A DNA stretch of 64,000 nucleotides from Bradyrhizobium sp. B124 (lineage in GTDB: Bacteria > Pseudomonadota > Alphaproteobacteria > Rhizobiales > Xanthobacteraceae). Shown one piece after another: positions 17,834 through 27,173 of the stretch. A program made the position numbers and the translations under genes. Every line of letters starts with the position of its first letter. Position 1 is the stretch's first letter. The DNA is taken from positions 3,658,001 through 3,722,000 of the forward strand of contig NZ_CP152413.1 of assembly GCF_038967635.1 (NCBI RefSeq). The letters are read 5' to 3'. The notes under the pieces were generated by a model, which worked only from the letters and a program-made list of their open reading frames with translations, was not told the DNA's origin and ran no database searches.

Positions 17834-18424
17834 CGTCCCGACCGTCTGGGTCCTAGCGAACTACACCTGCGAAACACTCTGCGGGCCGGCGATATCGATC
17901 GTGTCGAACGCGCTGGCTGATACCGGCTTGAGCTCGTCGGGACTTTCGGCTTGGCGTTGTCGGCATGATCCCAAGGACACTTCCGCTCAGGCGCTGGCCA
18001 CGAAGAATGCGCAGGTCAGCCCAAGAAGCGGTCTCGCCGAGCACAGCGTATTTCTGCGGGCGGCCGCGCCGGTATGGCGCTTTGACCGACGCATTCGGCG
18101 TACAGCAGGTCTACGATCGCGAGCACGACCAGTTCGCCCATCCCACCGCCGCCTTCGTGGTGACGCCGGACGAGCGGATTTCGCGCGCTCTCGGCCCTTG
18201 CGGTCGATGCCGCGAGCCTCCGTCTTGCCTTGGTCGTAGCCGGCCAGGGGCGTATTGGGCGCTGGAGCGAGCAGATCCATCTGCTCTGCTATGGCTTTGA
18301 TCCGACCAGCGGCACATACACGTTCGCCGCGCGGCGGTTGCTCGTCGCCGCTTCCCCCGTCAGCGTCATCGCCCCTGCCCTGCTGATCGGGCTCCTGCTC
18401 CGGCGCGAGCGCGCCACCAGATAG
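17834..18424 (+). pseudogene. SCO1/SenC-family copper chaperone, frameshifted
   Basis: The pieces in order are TVWVLANYTCETLCGPAI with the copper-binding C-x3-C motif, SAWRCRHDPKDTSAQALATK, FGVQQVYDREHDQFAHPTAA, VTPDERISRAL, and in the final frame DAASLRLALVVAGQGRIGRW to a C-terminal membrane span ending RRERATR. SCO proteins deliver copper to cytochrome oxidase at the periplasmic face. At least three indels break the frame and the N-terminus is missing. Confidence 0.7.
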
Positions 18425-18728
18425 CGCCCAAAGGCTCCATTTCTTGCGATCGCGTTAGAACCGTGTCGAATGCCAGCCAGAACACTGTGCCGAGGAAGAG
18501 GCCGGCGGCAATCAACATTGCGCCGGTGACCATCGCGGATAGCCCGTGAATGACCGGCAGGATAAGGATTGCGGCTTCGAGCCAGCGCATCGCCAGCGTT
18601 AACCCGCACAGCGCCAGCAGCCAATGCGGGTCCGATCGCACACGGCAGCTGAGCAATGCGCAGAAAGGAAACACAAACTGCCCGAATGAGAGCGCCGCCA
18701 GGACGAACTGCCAGCCATTCTTCGCGCG
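18366..18728 (-). pseudogene. C-terminal fragment of a multi-span membrane protein, possibly a quinol:cytochrome c oxidoreductase subunit
   Basis: An open frame reads KNGWQFVLAALSFGQFVFPF and then two more hydrophobic segments (LCGLTLAMRWLEAAILILPV and MVTGAMLIAAGLFLG). It resembles the end of the ActF-type subunit of alternative complex III, where a GW...GQF.LPF segment is typical; this is from memory and not firm. The beginning is missing, joined instead to an isochorismatase-like remnant. It overlaps the end of the convergent SCO remnant by 59 bases, and both would belong to respiratory-chain clusters. Confidence 0.4.
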
Positions 18729-18960
18729 TCATGCTTCGAGTGCGGCGGAATAAAGCGGGTGAACACAGCACGTCGGGTGCGTGGTGCGCCAGCTCGATCA
18801 TGCGCGGGAACACGCGGCTTATCCAGGGCGTTGCACACGGCGCCCCTGATTCGAACAGCCTCGTCGGCTTCGATGGCGACCATCTGGGCACGGTGGACTC
18901 CGTCGTTTTGCATGTCGATGCAAAGGTGCACCGCACGCGAACCGGTCGGCTGAGGAGCCG
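18725..18960 (-). pseudogene. Isochorismatase-like cysteine hydrolase, N-terminal fragment
   Basis: The frame reads AVHLCIDMQ, the conserved first strand with catalytic Asp, then in another frame VFPRMIELAHHAP and finally AVFTRFIPP, the order seen at the N-terminus of isochorismatase-fold hydrolases. Two indels are needed. The Lys and Cys of the catalytic triad are not present because the gene is cut and fused to the membrane-protein remnant. Confidence 0.5.
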
Positions 18961-19075
18961 TCCCATCGCTCAAACCTGCTCGCGATGGCGATCGCCGATA
19001 GCCGCGGATCTCGCTGCCGGCGGTTTCGTCTGGAACGAACGCCCCGATCGCGGATTGCCTCGCTATTCCGGCTTC

Positions 19076-20293
19076 ATGAGGCAATGGCGCAGCTTGACGC
19101 CATGCGCACCCCACGGGTGGAACTTCGACATACGAGCGGCGTTCGCTGCGGTGGGGATGCTGATTGCCACAGCCTTCGGCCTCAGCACCCTGATCACGCC
19201 GCTGTACATGATTATCAGAAGGCCTTTGGCTTCTCGCAGATTACCCTGACGCTGATCTATGCGACTTATGCGATCGGCAATATCGCCGCACTGCTGGTTG
19301 TTTGGCCGTGCATCGGACTGTGCCGGCCGGCGGGTGACGGCATTGTCGGCGATTGTGCTCCTAATCCTCGCCGCTCTGGTCTTCCTTTTCGCGCGTGGCA
19401 TCGCGTGGCTCTACATCGGCCGCATCGTCCTCAGTGGCCTTGGGATTGGCCTTGCCAGCGGCACGGGCAATGCAGTGGCTCGCTGAGCTCGTCGGCGGAG
19501 CCGACAAAGGGCGCGCGGCCATCATAGGCACCAGCACCAATTTCCTCGGCCTCGGTGTCGCGGCGCTGCTGTCTGGGCTGCTCGCACAATATGCACCGTG
19601 GCCGTTGCAGCTGTCGTTTGTTGTTTATCTCGTCGTCGCGTGCGCGGCCGCCGCCTTGATCTGGTTCACACCGGAAACCGTGCAACATCCAGATCCTGGG
19701 CAGATCGAAATTCACCCGAAACTCGCGTGGCCAAGAAAGGTCCAGGCTCAATTCGTGGCCCCTGCGATCACTGGCTTCGGCTTGATGGCGTTGGTCGGCT
19801 TTTATGCCTCCTTGATGCCCGCGATCCTGGCGCACGACCTTCGCATCGAGAACCGTGCCGCTGCGGGTGCACTGCTGTTCGAACTTGCCATCGTGGTCGC
19901 GGTGGTCATCGTGGCAATGCAGACACTAGCTAGCCGGACCTCGATGCTGTGGTCGCTCGCGCTGATGATCCCCGCAGCCGGAGCGATCGTCATCGCGCAG
20001 GTTTCCGCATCGGCATGGGTCATGCTCGCGGCCGCCACAGTTGTCGCTATATCCGCCGGGCTCGGCTACCGCGGCAGCCTTCAGGTGGTCAACCAAATAG
20101 CGCCCGACGACGAGCGCGCCGCCGTGGTTTCGACCTATTTCGTGTGCTGCTTCATCGGCAATGCGCTGCCGGTGATCGGCGTCGGCCGCTGTCGAGCCTT
20201 ACCGATATGACCGTCGCCGAGAGCGCATTCTCGAGCATGATCGCGGCTTTCGCGGTGGTCGCGCTGATCGTCGGTCTGCTCGACGGGCACTGA
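19076..20293 (+). pseudogene. Major facilitator superfamily transporter, frameshifted
   Basis: Twelve-span MFS segments follow one another in changing frames: AAFAAVGMLIATAFGLSTLI, AFGFSQITLTLIYATYAIGN, a GRxSDxxGRR-type loop (GRASDCAGRRVTALSAIVLL), then a long clean stretch from LAELVGGADKGRAAIIGTST to FVCCFIGNALPVIGVG, and the last helix ending LIVGLLDGH. At least four indels separate them. The most similar transporters I recall are drug or small-molecule exporters. EcfG-like elements occur at 19032-19056 (GATT) and 19119-19143 (perfect, but within coding sequence). Confidence 0.75.
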
Positions 20294-20312
20294 TCGCGGA
20301 ACCCCTTTGATA

Positions 20313-20337
20313 GGAACGGCCGGCCGATCGAACAGTT
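20313..20337 (+). promoter_or_regulatory. EcfG-like promoter (GGAAC-N16-AGTT)
   Basis: GGAAC at 20313-20317 and AGTT at 20334-20337, 32 bases before ATG 20370. Confidence 0.5.
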
Positions 20338-20369
20338 CAACCCCGAACGTCAGCCCGAGGTGGCCTCTC

Positions 20370-22157
20370 ATGTCCAGAACTGTCAGCGACTTCATCGCCC
20401 ACCGCCTGCACGATTGGGGCGTGCGGCACGTCTTCGGCTACCCCGGCGACGGCATCAATGGCGTATTCGGCGCACTCAATCGCGCAGGCGGCCGTATCGA
20501 ATTCATCCAAGCGCGTCACGAGGAAATGGCCGCGTTCATGGCGTCGGCTTTCGCAAAGTTCTCCGGGCGTCTCGGTGTATGCATTGCGACATCGGGACCG
20601 GGAGCCTCTCATCTCACAACCGGCCTCTATGACGCGCTGCTGGACCACCAGCCCGTGCTCGCCCTCGTCGGCCAGCAGCCGCGCAATGCGCTTGGCGGCC
20701 AATATCAGCAGGAGCTCGACCTCGTCTCGATGTTCAAGGACGTGGCCAGTGCCTATGTCGCCCAGGCCTCTACGCCTGCGCAGGTCCGCCATTTAATCGA
20801 CCGCGCCGCGCGCATCGCGCTGGCCCGCCGCACCGTGACCGCGGTGATCCTTCCAAACGACCTTCAGGAAGAGGCCTACCAAGACCCGCCGCGCGCCCAT
20901 GGCACGCTGCGCTCCAGCATCGGATACACCCCGCCCCGCGTCGTACCGCATGAAGCTGACCTCGACCACGCCGCGGACATTCTTAATGCGGGAAAGAAAG
21001 TTGCCATGCTGATCGGAGCCGGCGCGCTTGGTGCGAGCGAGGAGGTCATCGCTGTCTCGGACCGGCTGTCAGCCGGCTGTGCGAAGGCGTTGCTAGGAAA
21101 GGCTGTGGTACCCGACGATCTTCCCTGGGTCACGGGATCGATCGGACTGCTCGGCACCGAGCCGAGCTACGACTTGATGATGGAATGCGACACGCTGCTG
21201 ATGGTCGGCTCCGCCTTCCCCTACTCGGAATTTCTGCCCAAGGAAGGCAGCGCCCGCGGCGTGCAGATCGACATCGATGCCAACATGCTGTCGATCCGGT
21301 TTCCGATGGAGGTCGGCCTCGTCGGCGACGCTGCCGAGACACTGCGCGCCTTGCTGCCGAGGTTGCAGCAGAAGAGCCAGGACGGATGGCGCAAATCGAT
21401 CGAGGGCAAGGTGCGCGAGTGGTGGACGACACTAGAGGATCGCGCGCGGCAGCCCGCCAAGCCGGTCAATCCTCAGCGCGTCTGCTGGGAGCTGTCGCCC
21501 CGCATTCCCGACCGCGCCATCATCACCAGCGATTCCGGATCCTGCGCTAACTGGTTTGCTCGTGACCTCAAGATGCGGCGCGGCATGAGTGCCTCGCTTT
21601 CGGGCGGCTTAGCCTCGATGGGAGCAGCGGTCCCCTACGCGATCGCGGCCAAATATGCTGCCCCCGACCGTCCCGTGATTGCTCTCGTCGGCGACGGCGC
21701 CATGCAAATGAACAATATGGCAGAGCTGATCACGGTCGCGAAATACTGGCGGCAGTGGAAAGACCATCGTTGGATCGTCTGCGTGTTCCACAATGAGGAC
21801 CTCAATCAGGTCACTTGGGAGCAACGGATCATCAACGCCGACCCGAAGTTCGAAGCGTCGCAGCGGATCCCAAATGTCTCCTATTCACGCTTTGCTGAGA
21901 TGATCGGACTGCGCGGCATCTATGTCGATCGATCCGATCTCGTCGGGCCGGCCTGGGATCAGGCCCTCGCAAGCGACGTCCCGGTGGTGCTGGAGGTGAA
22001 GACCGATCCGGAGGTGCCGCCACTTCCGCCGCACATCACGCTGGAGCAGGCCAAGAACTTCTCCATTGCCTTGGCCAAGGGCGACCCCAACGAGGTTGGC
22101 GTGATCCGTGGTGCCGCGCGGCAGGTACTGGAGACGATCCTTCCGGGGAAGGAGTGA
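20370..22157 (+). CDS. Thiamine-diphosphate enzyme, pyruvate oxidase/acetolactate synthase type
   Basis: The 595-residue protein has the three-domain ThDP layout. The N-terminal Pyr domain has FGYPGDGINGVF and the cofactor-activating Glu in ARHEEMAAFMASAFAKFSG. A central FAD-type domain (VAMLIGAGALGASEEVI) follows, then a C-terminal PP domain with VGDGAMQMNNMAEL and FHNEDLNQ (GDG...N motif for Mg-ThDP). Relatives are annotated as thiamine pyrophosphate-requiring enzymes or PoxB-like; decarboxylation of pyruvate or another 2-oxo acid is likely, substrate unproven. ATG 20370 gives the conserved start MSRTVSDFIAHRL. An EcfG-like promoter precedes it. Fully open frame. Confidence 0.85.
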   Translation: MSRTVSDFIAHRLHDWGVRHVFGYPGDGINGVFGALNRAGGRIEFIQARHEEMAAFMASAFAKFSGRLGVCIATSGPGASHLTTGLYDALLDHQPVLALVGQQPRNALGGQYQQELDLVSMFKDVASAYVAQASTPAQVRHLIDRAARIALARRTVTAVILPNDLQEEAYQDPPRAHGTLRSSIGYTPPRVVPHEADLDHAADILNAGKKVAMLIGAGALGASEEVIAVSDRLSAGCAKALLGKAVVPDDLPWVTGSIGLLGTEPSYDLMMECDTLLMVGSAFPYSEFLPKEGSARGVQIDIDANMLSIRFPMEVGLVGDAAETLRALLPRLQQKSQDGWRKSIEGKVREWWTTLEDRARQPAKPVNPQRVCWELSPRIPDRAIITSDSGSCANWFARDLKMRRGMSASLSGGLASMGAAVPYAIAAKYAAPDRPVIALVGDGAMQMNNMAELITVAKYWRQWKDHRWIVCVFHNEDLNQVTWEQRIINADPKFEASQRIPNVSYSRFAEMIGLRGIYVDRSDLVGPAWDQALASDVPVVLEVKTDPEVPPLPPHITLEQAKNFSIALAKGDPNEVGVIRGAARQVLETILPGKE

Positions 22158-22299
22158 GACGACCGCGGAGGCATGATCGCGACCGAACGGGTCTCTTCCC
22201 TGCGCCCGACGGTCGATCGGTGCTAGGGCGGAAAGCCGGCGTTTGCCGACCGCAGCGGGATCACCAAAGACGACTTCGTTAACTAGCCCGGACCATGGC

Positions 22300-23052
22300 A
22301 TGACGCGCATCCTGATTGGTACCTCCGGCTGGCACTATTCGTCCTGGCGCGGACCATTCTTTCCGAAGGGGATGCCGCTCAATCAGCAGCTCGACTATTA
22401 CGCGACCCAGTTCCCGACCACGGAGCTGAACGGCGTGTTCTACCGCACGCCGACGGCGAAGGCAGTCACCGGTTGGCACGATGCGACGGGTGCGGATTTC
22501 GTCTTCGCCTGGAAGGCTTCAAAGTTCATCACGCACTGGAAGCGCCTCTCCGCGAACTCGGTCAACAGCCTTGAATTGCTCGAAGACCGTCTATCCCTGC
22601 TGCGCAACAAGGTGGGTCCGATCCTGTTTCAGCTTCCGCCGAATTTCACGATCGACGCCGATCGGCTGGCGTCGTTCCTGAAATTACTGAAGCGGCGACG
22701 GCGCTATGCCTTCGAATTCCGTCACCCGAGCTGGTACGCGCCGCACATCCTGAAGCTCTTGGCGACCCACAATATCGCACTCTGCATTTCCGATCATCAC
22801 GACGCGCCGGCGCCTTGGAAGCGGACAGCCGACTTTGTCTATATTCGCTGCCATGGTCCAGGCGGCCGATACAGCGGCCACTACAAGCGGGCGGTGTTGT
22901 CCGACTGGACGAAGCGCATCCGCGGCTGGAAACGGCGGGGATGCGATGTCTATATTTATTTCGACAACGACCAGAAAAGCGCGGCGCCGGCCGACGCCAG
23001 AAGGCTTTGCGAACTGCTTGGATCGGCGCCTCCGCGACGACCGACCCAATAG
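22300..23052 (+). CDS. DUF72 domain protein
   Basis: The 250-residue protein starts MTRILIGTSGWHYSSWRGPF and has the TIM-barrel-like DUF72 hallmarks: FYATQFPTTELNGVFYRTP-type segment, KASKFITH, FQLPPNF, AFEFRHPSW and YIYFDND near the end. The activity of DUF72 is not established. It follows the ThDP enzyme after 142 bases on the same strand. Upstream in-frame codons belong to the intergenic region, so ATG 22300 is preferred. Confidence 0.85.
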   Translation: MTRILIGTSGWHYSSWRGPFFPKGMPLNQQLDYYATQFPTTELNGVFYRTPTAKAVTGWHDATGADFVFAWKASKFITHWKRLSANSVNSLELLEDRLSLLRNKVGPILFQLPPNFTIDADRLASFLKLLKRRRRYAFEFRHPSWYAPHILKLLATHNIALCISDHHDAPAPWKRTADFVYIRCHGPGGRYSGHYKRAVLSDWTKRIRGWKRRGCDVYIYFDNDQKSAAPADARRLCELLGSAPPRRPTQ

Positions 23053-23106
23053 AAACGAACAATTCCACCTCCGCGTTGGCTCCCAGCAAAGAAACCGACA
23101 CGGGAT

Positions 23107-23620
23107 ATGCAGTTTTATCCACCTGGGCCGACAAAGCCATCGCCTCGCCCTGACCATTCTGGCGAGCGCCATCATCGGCTTTGACGCGGTGCGCGCCGGC
23201 ACGCCGCCTGGGCTCAGAACCACAATTCTGGTCGGCATCGCCGCCTCGCTGTCGATGATCCAGGCCAATCTGCTTCTCACCCTCGAGGGAAAGGACTCGG
23301 GCTCTTTCGCCGTCGTGGACCTGATGCGACTACCGCTTGGCATATTTTGACGGGCGTTGGCGTATCGGTGGCGGTACGATCCTCAGAGAGGCGATCGGGT
23401 GACCGGCGTAGCGACGACCGCGCCCCTCTGGCTGATAACGGTGATTGGACTTTGCCTCGGCGGCGGCCAGCTCGCGCCGGGCTGCATCAACCGTCATCTG
23501 GGTTTGTCACCCTCTCGGTTTCTTAAAGGGGTTGAGATCCCGCGGCTCCAGCGGATGAACAGCACCGCCATGGCGCTCAGCCAGATCTCACGGCCCACCA
23601 CCCAGCACGCGCGACTCTAG
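23107..23620 (+). pseudogene. MgtC/SapB family membrane protein, frameshifted
   Basis: From ATG 23107 the frame shifts early to SHRLALTILASAIIGFDAVR, then AGTPPGLRTTILVGIAASLS and VDLMRLPLGI, the conserved MgtC N-terminal transmembrane domain (E/D-rich LRTT loop). After further shifts VTGVATTAPLWLITVIGLCL appears, the fourth-fifth helices. The family is tied to magnesium limitation and virulence. At least three indels; the C-terminal domain is degraded. Confidence 0.7.
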
Positions 23621-23684
23621 ACGTTTCGCCGATCCGCTCCGCGGCCATAGCTCGCGGGGCGGAGTGTGCATAGGGGCTACACCG

Positions 23685-23783
23685 ATGGCCAGTTACCTTC
23701 CGTGGGTTTTGATCGCCGGAGGGTTCGTGACGCTCATTGTCATGGTGCTGCTCTGGCGCGCCAATTATGTGAGCTCCGACTAG
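23685..23783 (+). CDS. 32-residue single-span membrane protein
   Basis: It reads MASYLPWVLIAGGFVTLIVM then VLLWRANYVSSD. One span with a short polar tail. There is no strong ribosome site and the other frame through the region is also open, so support rests on the hydrophobic pattern. Confidence 0.4.
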   Translation: MASYLPWVLIAGGFVTLIVMVLLWRANYVSSD

Positions 23784-23826
23784 TCAGCCGGCTTGCCGAG
23801 CGCGCCGGATTCCTGCTCGGGCAATA

Positions 23827-24042
23827 TCAACTTGCCCGCTTGGTCAGGGCCGCCTCGCCCTCCTCGCGACCGGGCACGCTGACATGGACCTCGTGCCCCA
23901 TCCTGATCGCCAGAGCCGCGGCAGCTGCCGCCGACTCGAACGCCGCCTCTTTGGTGGCGTATCCGCCGTTGACATTGCCATCATGCAGGACGCCCCATTC
24001 TTCGCCGGCGGCGACCACCGCATATTGAGCCAATCCCATCAT
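23827..24042 (-). CDS. Small conserved protein (DUF2188-like)
   Basis: The 71 residues read AQYAVVAAGEEWGVLHDGNV then YATKEAAFESAAAAA and GHEVHVSVPGREEGEAAL. The W..L.DG...Y.TKEAA.E.A pattern resembles DUF2188 and related short rhizobial proteins. AGGAGG precedes the ATG. It follows the next minus-strand micro gene by 28 bases, so the two likely form an operon. Confidence 0.7.
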   Translation of the reverse strand: MMGLAQYAVVAAGEEWGVLHDGNVNGGYATKEAAFESAAAAAALAIRMGHEVHVSVPGREEGEAALTKRAS

Positions 24043-24070
24043 GTCCTCCTAAGTCCAGGCAAGCACTGTA

Positions 24071-24226
24071 TCATGTCCCATTCCGCTCGAATCTCTCGCG
24101 GACAACCTCGTCGCCGGTCTGAACTGACCGCCTGTTGCGGAAATGATGCTGCAGCACTGCGAAAATCAGGGCGGTCAGCAGCACAAGCGCTGCGATGCCG
24201 TAGATGATTTCCAGACCCATATCCAT
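24071..24226 (-). CDS. 51-residue single-span membrane protein
   Basis: It reads MDMGLEIIYGIAALVLLTAL then IFAVLQHHFRNRRSVQTGDE and a charged end. One N-terminal membrane span with a basic cytoplasmic tail. It is first of a two-gene unit with the DUF2188-like gene. Function unknown. Confidence 0.6.
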   Translation of the reverse strand: MDMGLEIIYGIAALVLLTALIFAVLQHHFRNRRSVQTGDEVVRERFERNGT

Positions 24227-24316
24227 AGGTCCCGGATATTGCCGAATGTCCGGCTGAGGACGTCACCTGTTCGGCGAACGCGGCGATCATAGACCGGTAG
24301 CCGTTGGTCGCCCGTG

Positions 24317-24475
24317 TCATTGCGTGTTCGATTCATGCCACTTTTCAAGGTCCGGCTTCTCGTCTTTGTGGCGTTGCTCCTTCTCGGGATTGCCCTTCCA
24401 GGGGTTGTCGGTTTGCGCATGCGAACCCCAGTCGCTGGAGCGCCCGGAATCCTCCGTCACAGGTTTCTTGTTCAT
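24317..24475 (-). CDS. Small hydrophilic conserved protein
   Basis: The 52 residues begin MNKKPVTEDSGRSSDWGSHA and continue NPWKGNPEKEQRHKDE, a highly charged, probably disordered small protein recurrent in Bradyrhizobium. TGAGGAGA lies 8 bases before the chosen ATG. A second ATG 21 bases upstream (24496) has its own GGAGGAGA site; the two start regions look like a duplication. Confidence 0.65.
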   Translation of the reverse strand: MNKKPVTEDSGRSSDWGSHAQTDNPWKGNPEKEQRHKDEKPDLEKWHESNTQ

Positions 24476-24732
24476 GACGGTCTCCTCAAGATTCATGACG
24501 ATCTCCTCCACAGGAGAAGCCCCGACATTCGGATGCGTTCCTAAACACCCCCTTGTTCAGGGCCACCCGCGACCGGGTCAGCGATCATTATCACAAGTAC
24601 GTCCAGGACGTTGATCGACAGTTCCCCGACCTCTTGATTATCGCTTCCCTCAACTTTTCGTCGAGCAGGTCGAGACGGTCAGCCGATACTATTTCTACAA
24701 TCGGGGTTTCGCCGCGGCCGTGGACCGAGCCC
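24476..24732. other. Intergenic stretch with a possible remnant
   Basis: On the plus strand, two frames at 24585-24730 read HYHKYVQDVDRQFP and then QLFVEQVETVSRYYFYNRG. They look like consecutive pieces of one protein with a frameshift. I do not recognise the family. Confidence 0.3.
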
Positions 24733-24900
24733 TCAGGGTTGACCCAAGCCGGTCACGCGCCACACGGTGTTGCCGACGTCATCGGCAATCAACAGGGCGC
24801 CGGCTTTGTCGATCGCCAATCCCACCGGCCGGCCGCGGGACTTCTGATCATTGAGAAAGCCTGTTACGACGTCCTGCGTCTGTCCGTTCGGATGGCCATC
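24733..24900 (-). pseudogene. PQQ-dependent sugar dehydrogenase-like protein, C-terminal fragment
   Basis: The frame reads [20 protein letters not shown] and ends [13 protein letters not shown], the last beta-propeller blade of sorbosone/glucose dehydrogenase-like proteins. Everything upstream is missing and the fragment abuts the MFS remnant on the opposite strand. Confidence 0.6.
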
Positions 24901-24904
24901 TGCG

Positions 24905-26074
24905 CCGCGCCTCCGCATCTGTGGCCTGTGCCTGCCGTCAACTTCTTCATGGCGGACATGCAGTCGGGGATGGGCCGCTCGTCGGGGTCTTCCTGCAGTT
25001 GCATGGCTGGAATAGCGGCCTGATCGGGACCGCGCTGACGCTCGGCAATATCGCAGGCATGCTGATCACGACCCTGATCGGCGGCTGCATCGACACGACG
25101 AACCACATGCGGGCGTGGGTGATCGTGCCCGGCGTCACCGTCGTGGTGGCATCGGCCGTCATCTTGCTGTCGCAAACATTCTGGGCCGTTGCACTGTCCC
25201 AGGTCGCAACATCGATCGCGGGTGGGGCCATCGTTCCGGCTGTCACCGGTATCACGCTCGGCATCGTCAAGCAGCGCGGCTTTAACCGGCAGAACGGTCG
25301 CAACCAGGCCTTCAACCATGCCGGCAATATGGTCGGCGCCGCGGCATCTGGCTATCTCGGCTGGCAATATGGCTACGGGGCGGTCTTCCTTCTCGCCGCC
25401 CTGTTTGGTGCGATCACGATCGCCTGCGTCCTTTTGATCCCGTCCGACAGCATCGATCACCGCCCGGCACGCGAAAAGGAAGATGATCCCGAAAGTCAGC
25501 CTCACGGCTTTGCCGTGCTGGTTAAGCACAAGCCGCTCCTGGCGCTCGCGGTCGCATTGGCCGTATTTCATCCCGGGAACGGGGCAATTGTACCACTCTA
25601 CGGCCTTGCTGCGGTTGCCGGCGGTCATGCCGATGGCCCGAGCTTTGTCGCAACCACGATCGTGGTGGCTCAGGGGGTGATGGTCCTCGCGTCGATCGCC
25701 GGCATGCGCGCGGCCGAGCGCCGGAACTACTGGCCCGTCCCGCTGCTGTCGTTCCTGGCCTTGCCCATCCGCGGCGTATTCGCTTTTTTCTGTCCGACTG
25801 GTGGGGCGTCCTGCCGGTGCAAATCCTCGACGGCATCGGCGCCGGACTGCAAAGTGTCGCCGTACCGGGAATGGTTGCGCGATCGTTGAACGGAACAGGG
25901 CGTATCAATCTCGGGCAAGGCGCGGGCATTACCGTCCAGGGCGTTGGCGCGTCGCTCAGCCCCGCACTCGGCGGCTGGATCGCACATTGGATCGGCTATG
26001 GCCCAGCCTTCTTGGTGCCGGTGGGCTGGGACTCCTGTCGGTCGCGATCTGGATCGCTTTCCGGTCAACCCTGA
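24905..26074 (+). pseudogene. Second MFS transporter, frameshifted
   Basis: The first helices are [16 protein letters not shown] and, after one shift, [20 protein letters not shown]. The frame then stays open for over 250 codons (TLIGGCIDTTNHMRAWVIVP, FVATTIVVAQGVMVLASIAG), shifts near 25795 to LPVQILDGIGAGLQSVAVPG and LGQGAGITVQGVGASLSPAL, and ends after another shift near 26030. Three single-base changes would restore it. Relatives are MFS permeases of unknown substrate. The N-terminal start is not visible. Confidence 0.75.
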
Positions 26075-26091
26075 GGCAGTCGAGCGTCTTG

Positions 26092-27165
26092 CTACGACGC
26101 CCTGCCAACCGTATCCGCCGTCCTTGCGCCCCGTGGCTTGCTACCCTCGGTCGAATCGATAGCGGTCTGATGCTCGATCTCCGAATTCAATTCTGCGCCG
26201 CACAGCACGATGATAGCGGACATCCACATCCAGGTCATCAGGCCAACGGCCGCGCCGAGCGAGCCATAGGTCGCGCTGTAATTTCCAAAGTTTGCAAGAT
26301 ACCAGGAGAGCAGCGCGGAACCGATCAGCCATAGGAGGGCCGCCGCGACGGCACCGACGCTGAGCCATTGCCAGCGCGGCTTGGTTCGGCTGGGGCCATA
26401 GCGGTAGAGCACCGCAAGCGCTATTAGGAGTAGGAGCGCCAAGATCGGCCACCGTCCGAACCGGACGATAAGCTCGGCCCGTGTGCCCAGGCCAATCTGC
26501 TGCAGCAGAAGGGGCACGACGACCACAGCCCCGACCATCAGCATGATCGAGATCAGAGCTGCGACGGTGAATGAGAGGGATATCAGATTGAGCTTGAAGA
26601 AGCCGCGCTTCTCCTTCTCCTCGTAGACGACGTTAAGCGCATCGAAGATCGCTTTCATGCCGGCATTGGCGCTCCAGATCGCAATCAGCAGACCGACCGC
26701 AAAGGTCAGGCCGAGCGTCGAAGTGCCCTTCGCCAGCACGCGGGCGATCTGGTCCTGGACGATCGCGAATGAACCTTCCGGGAGCATCAGCGCAAGGCTT
26801 TGCAGATTGGACGAGATCGTCCACGGATCGGCGAACAGGCCGTAACTCGAGACCAGCGCGGTGATGGCCGGGAAGACCGCCAGCAGGCCGTAGAACACGA
26901 CGCCGGCGGCGGTCGCCAGCAGCCGGTCCTCGTCGATCTGCTGATAGGTTCGCAGCAGAATATCCTTCCACCCCGCGGCCGGAATCTGAAGCGGCGTCTC
27001 AGCCAGCCGTCCACGATCCTGGGCTTGGGCCAATGCGGGCTCGACGCCTTGCTCGCGTTCGACCGGCGCCTCCGACCGCGAGACATGTCGATAAATCGCG
27101 AGCGTTGCCAGAGCCGTCGCACTGGCAAGCATCAGGTCGTTTGGCCAACTGGAGCGCTGTGACAT
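26092..27165 (-). CDS. YihY/BrkB-family inner membrane protein
   Basis: The 357-residue protein has a ~75-residue soluble N-terminus, then the YihY/virulence factor BrkB domain: GWKDILLRTYQQIDEDRLLA, AAGVVFYGLLAVFPAITALV, IWSANAGMKAIFDALN, and six hydrophobic segments. It was once misannotated as ribonuclease BN; the present view is an inner-membrane protein of unknown transport role. The N-terminus starts with a hydrophobic stretch. It begins 8 bases after the upstream holin-like gene, so they form an operon. Confidence 0.85.
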   Translation of the reverse strand: MSQRSSWPNDLMLASATALATLAIYRHVSRSEAPVEREQGVEPALAQAQDRGRLAETPLQIPAAGWKDILLRTYQQIDEDRLLATAAGVVFYGLLAVFPAITALVSSYGLFADPWTISSNLQSLALMLPEGSFAIVQDQIARVLAKGTSTLGLTFAVGLLIAIWSANAGMKAIFDALNVVYEEKEKRGFFKLNLISLSFTVAALISIMLMVGAVVVVPLLLQQIGLGTRAELIVRFGRWPILALLLLIALAVLYRYGPSRTKPRWQWLSVGAVAAALLWLIGSALLSWYLANFGNYSATYGSLGAAVGLMTWMWMSAIIVLCGAELNSEIEHQTAIDSTEGSKPRGARTADTVGRAS

Positions 27166-27173
27166 CGCTAGTC

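Noticed and set aside
19119..19143. Perfect GGAAC-N16-CGTT used as promoter of the MFS gene
   Set aside because: It lies inside the coding part of the first helix (GWNFDIRAAF), so it is probably chance or follows the codons; the GATT variant at 19032 is better placed.
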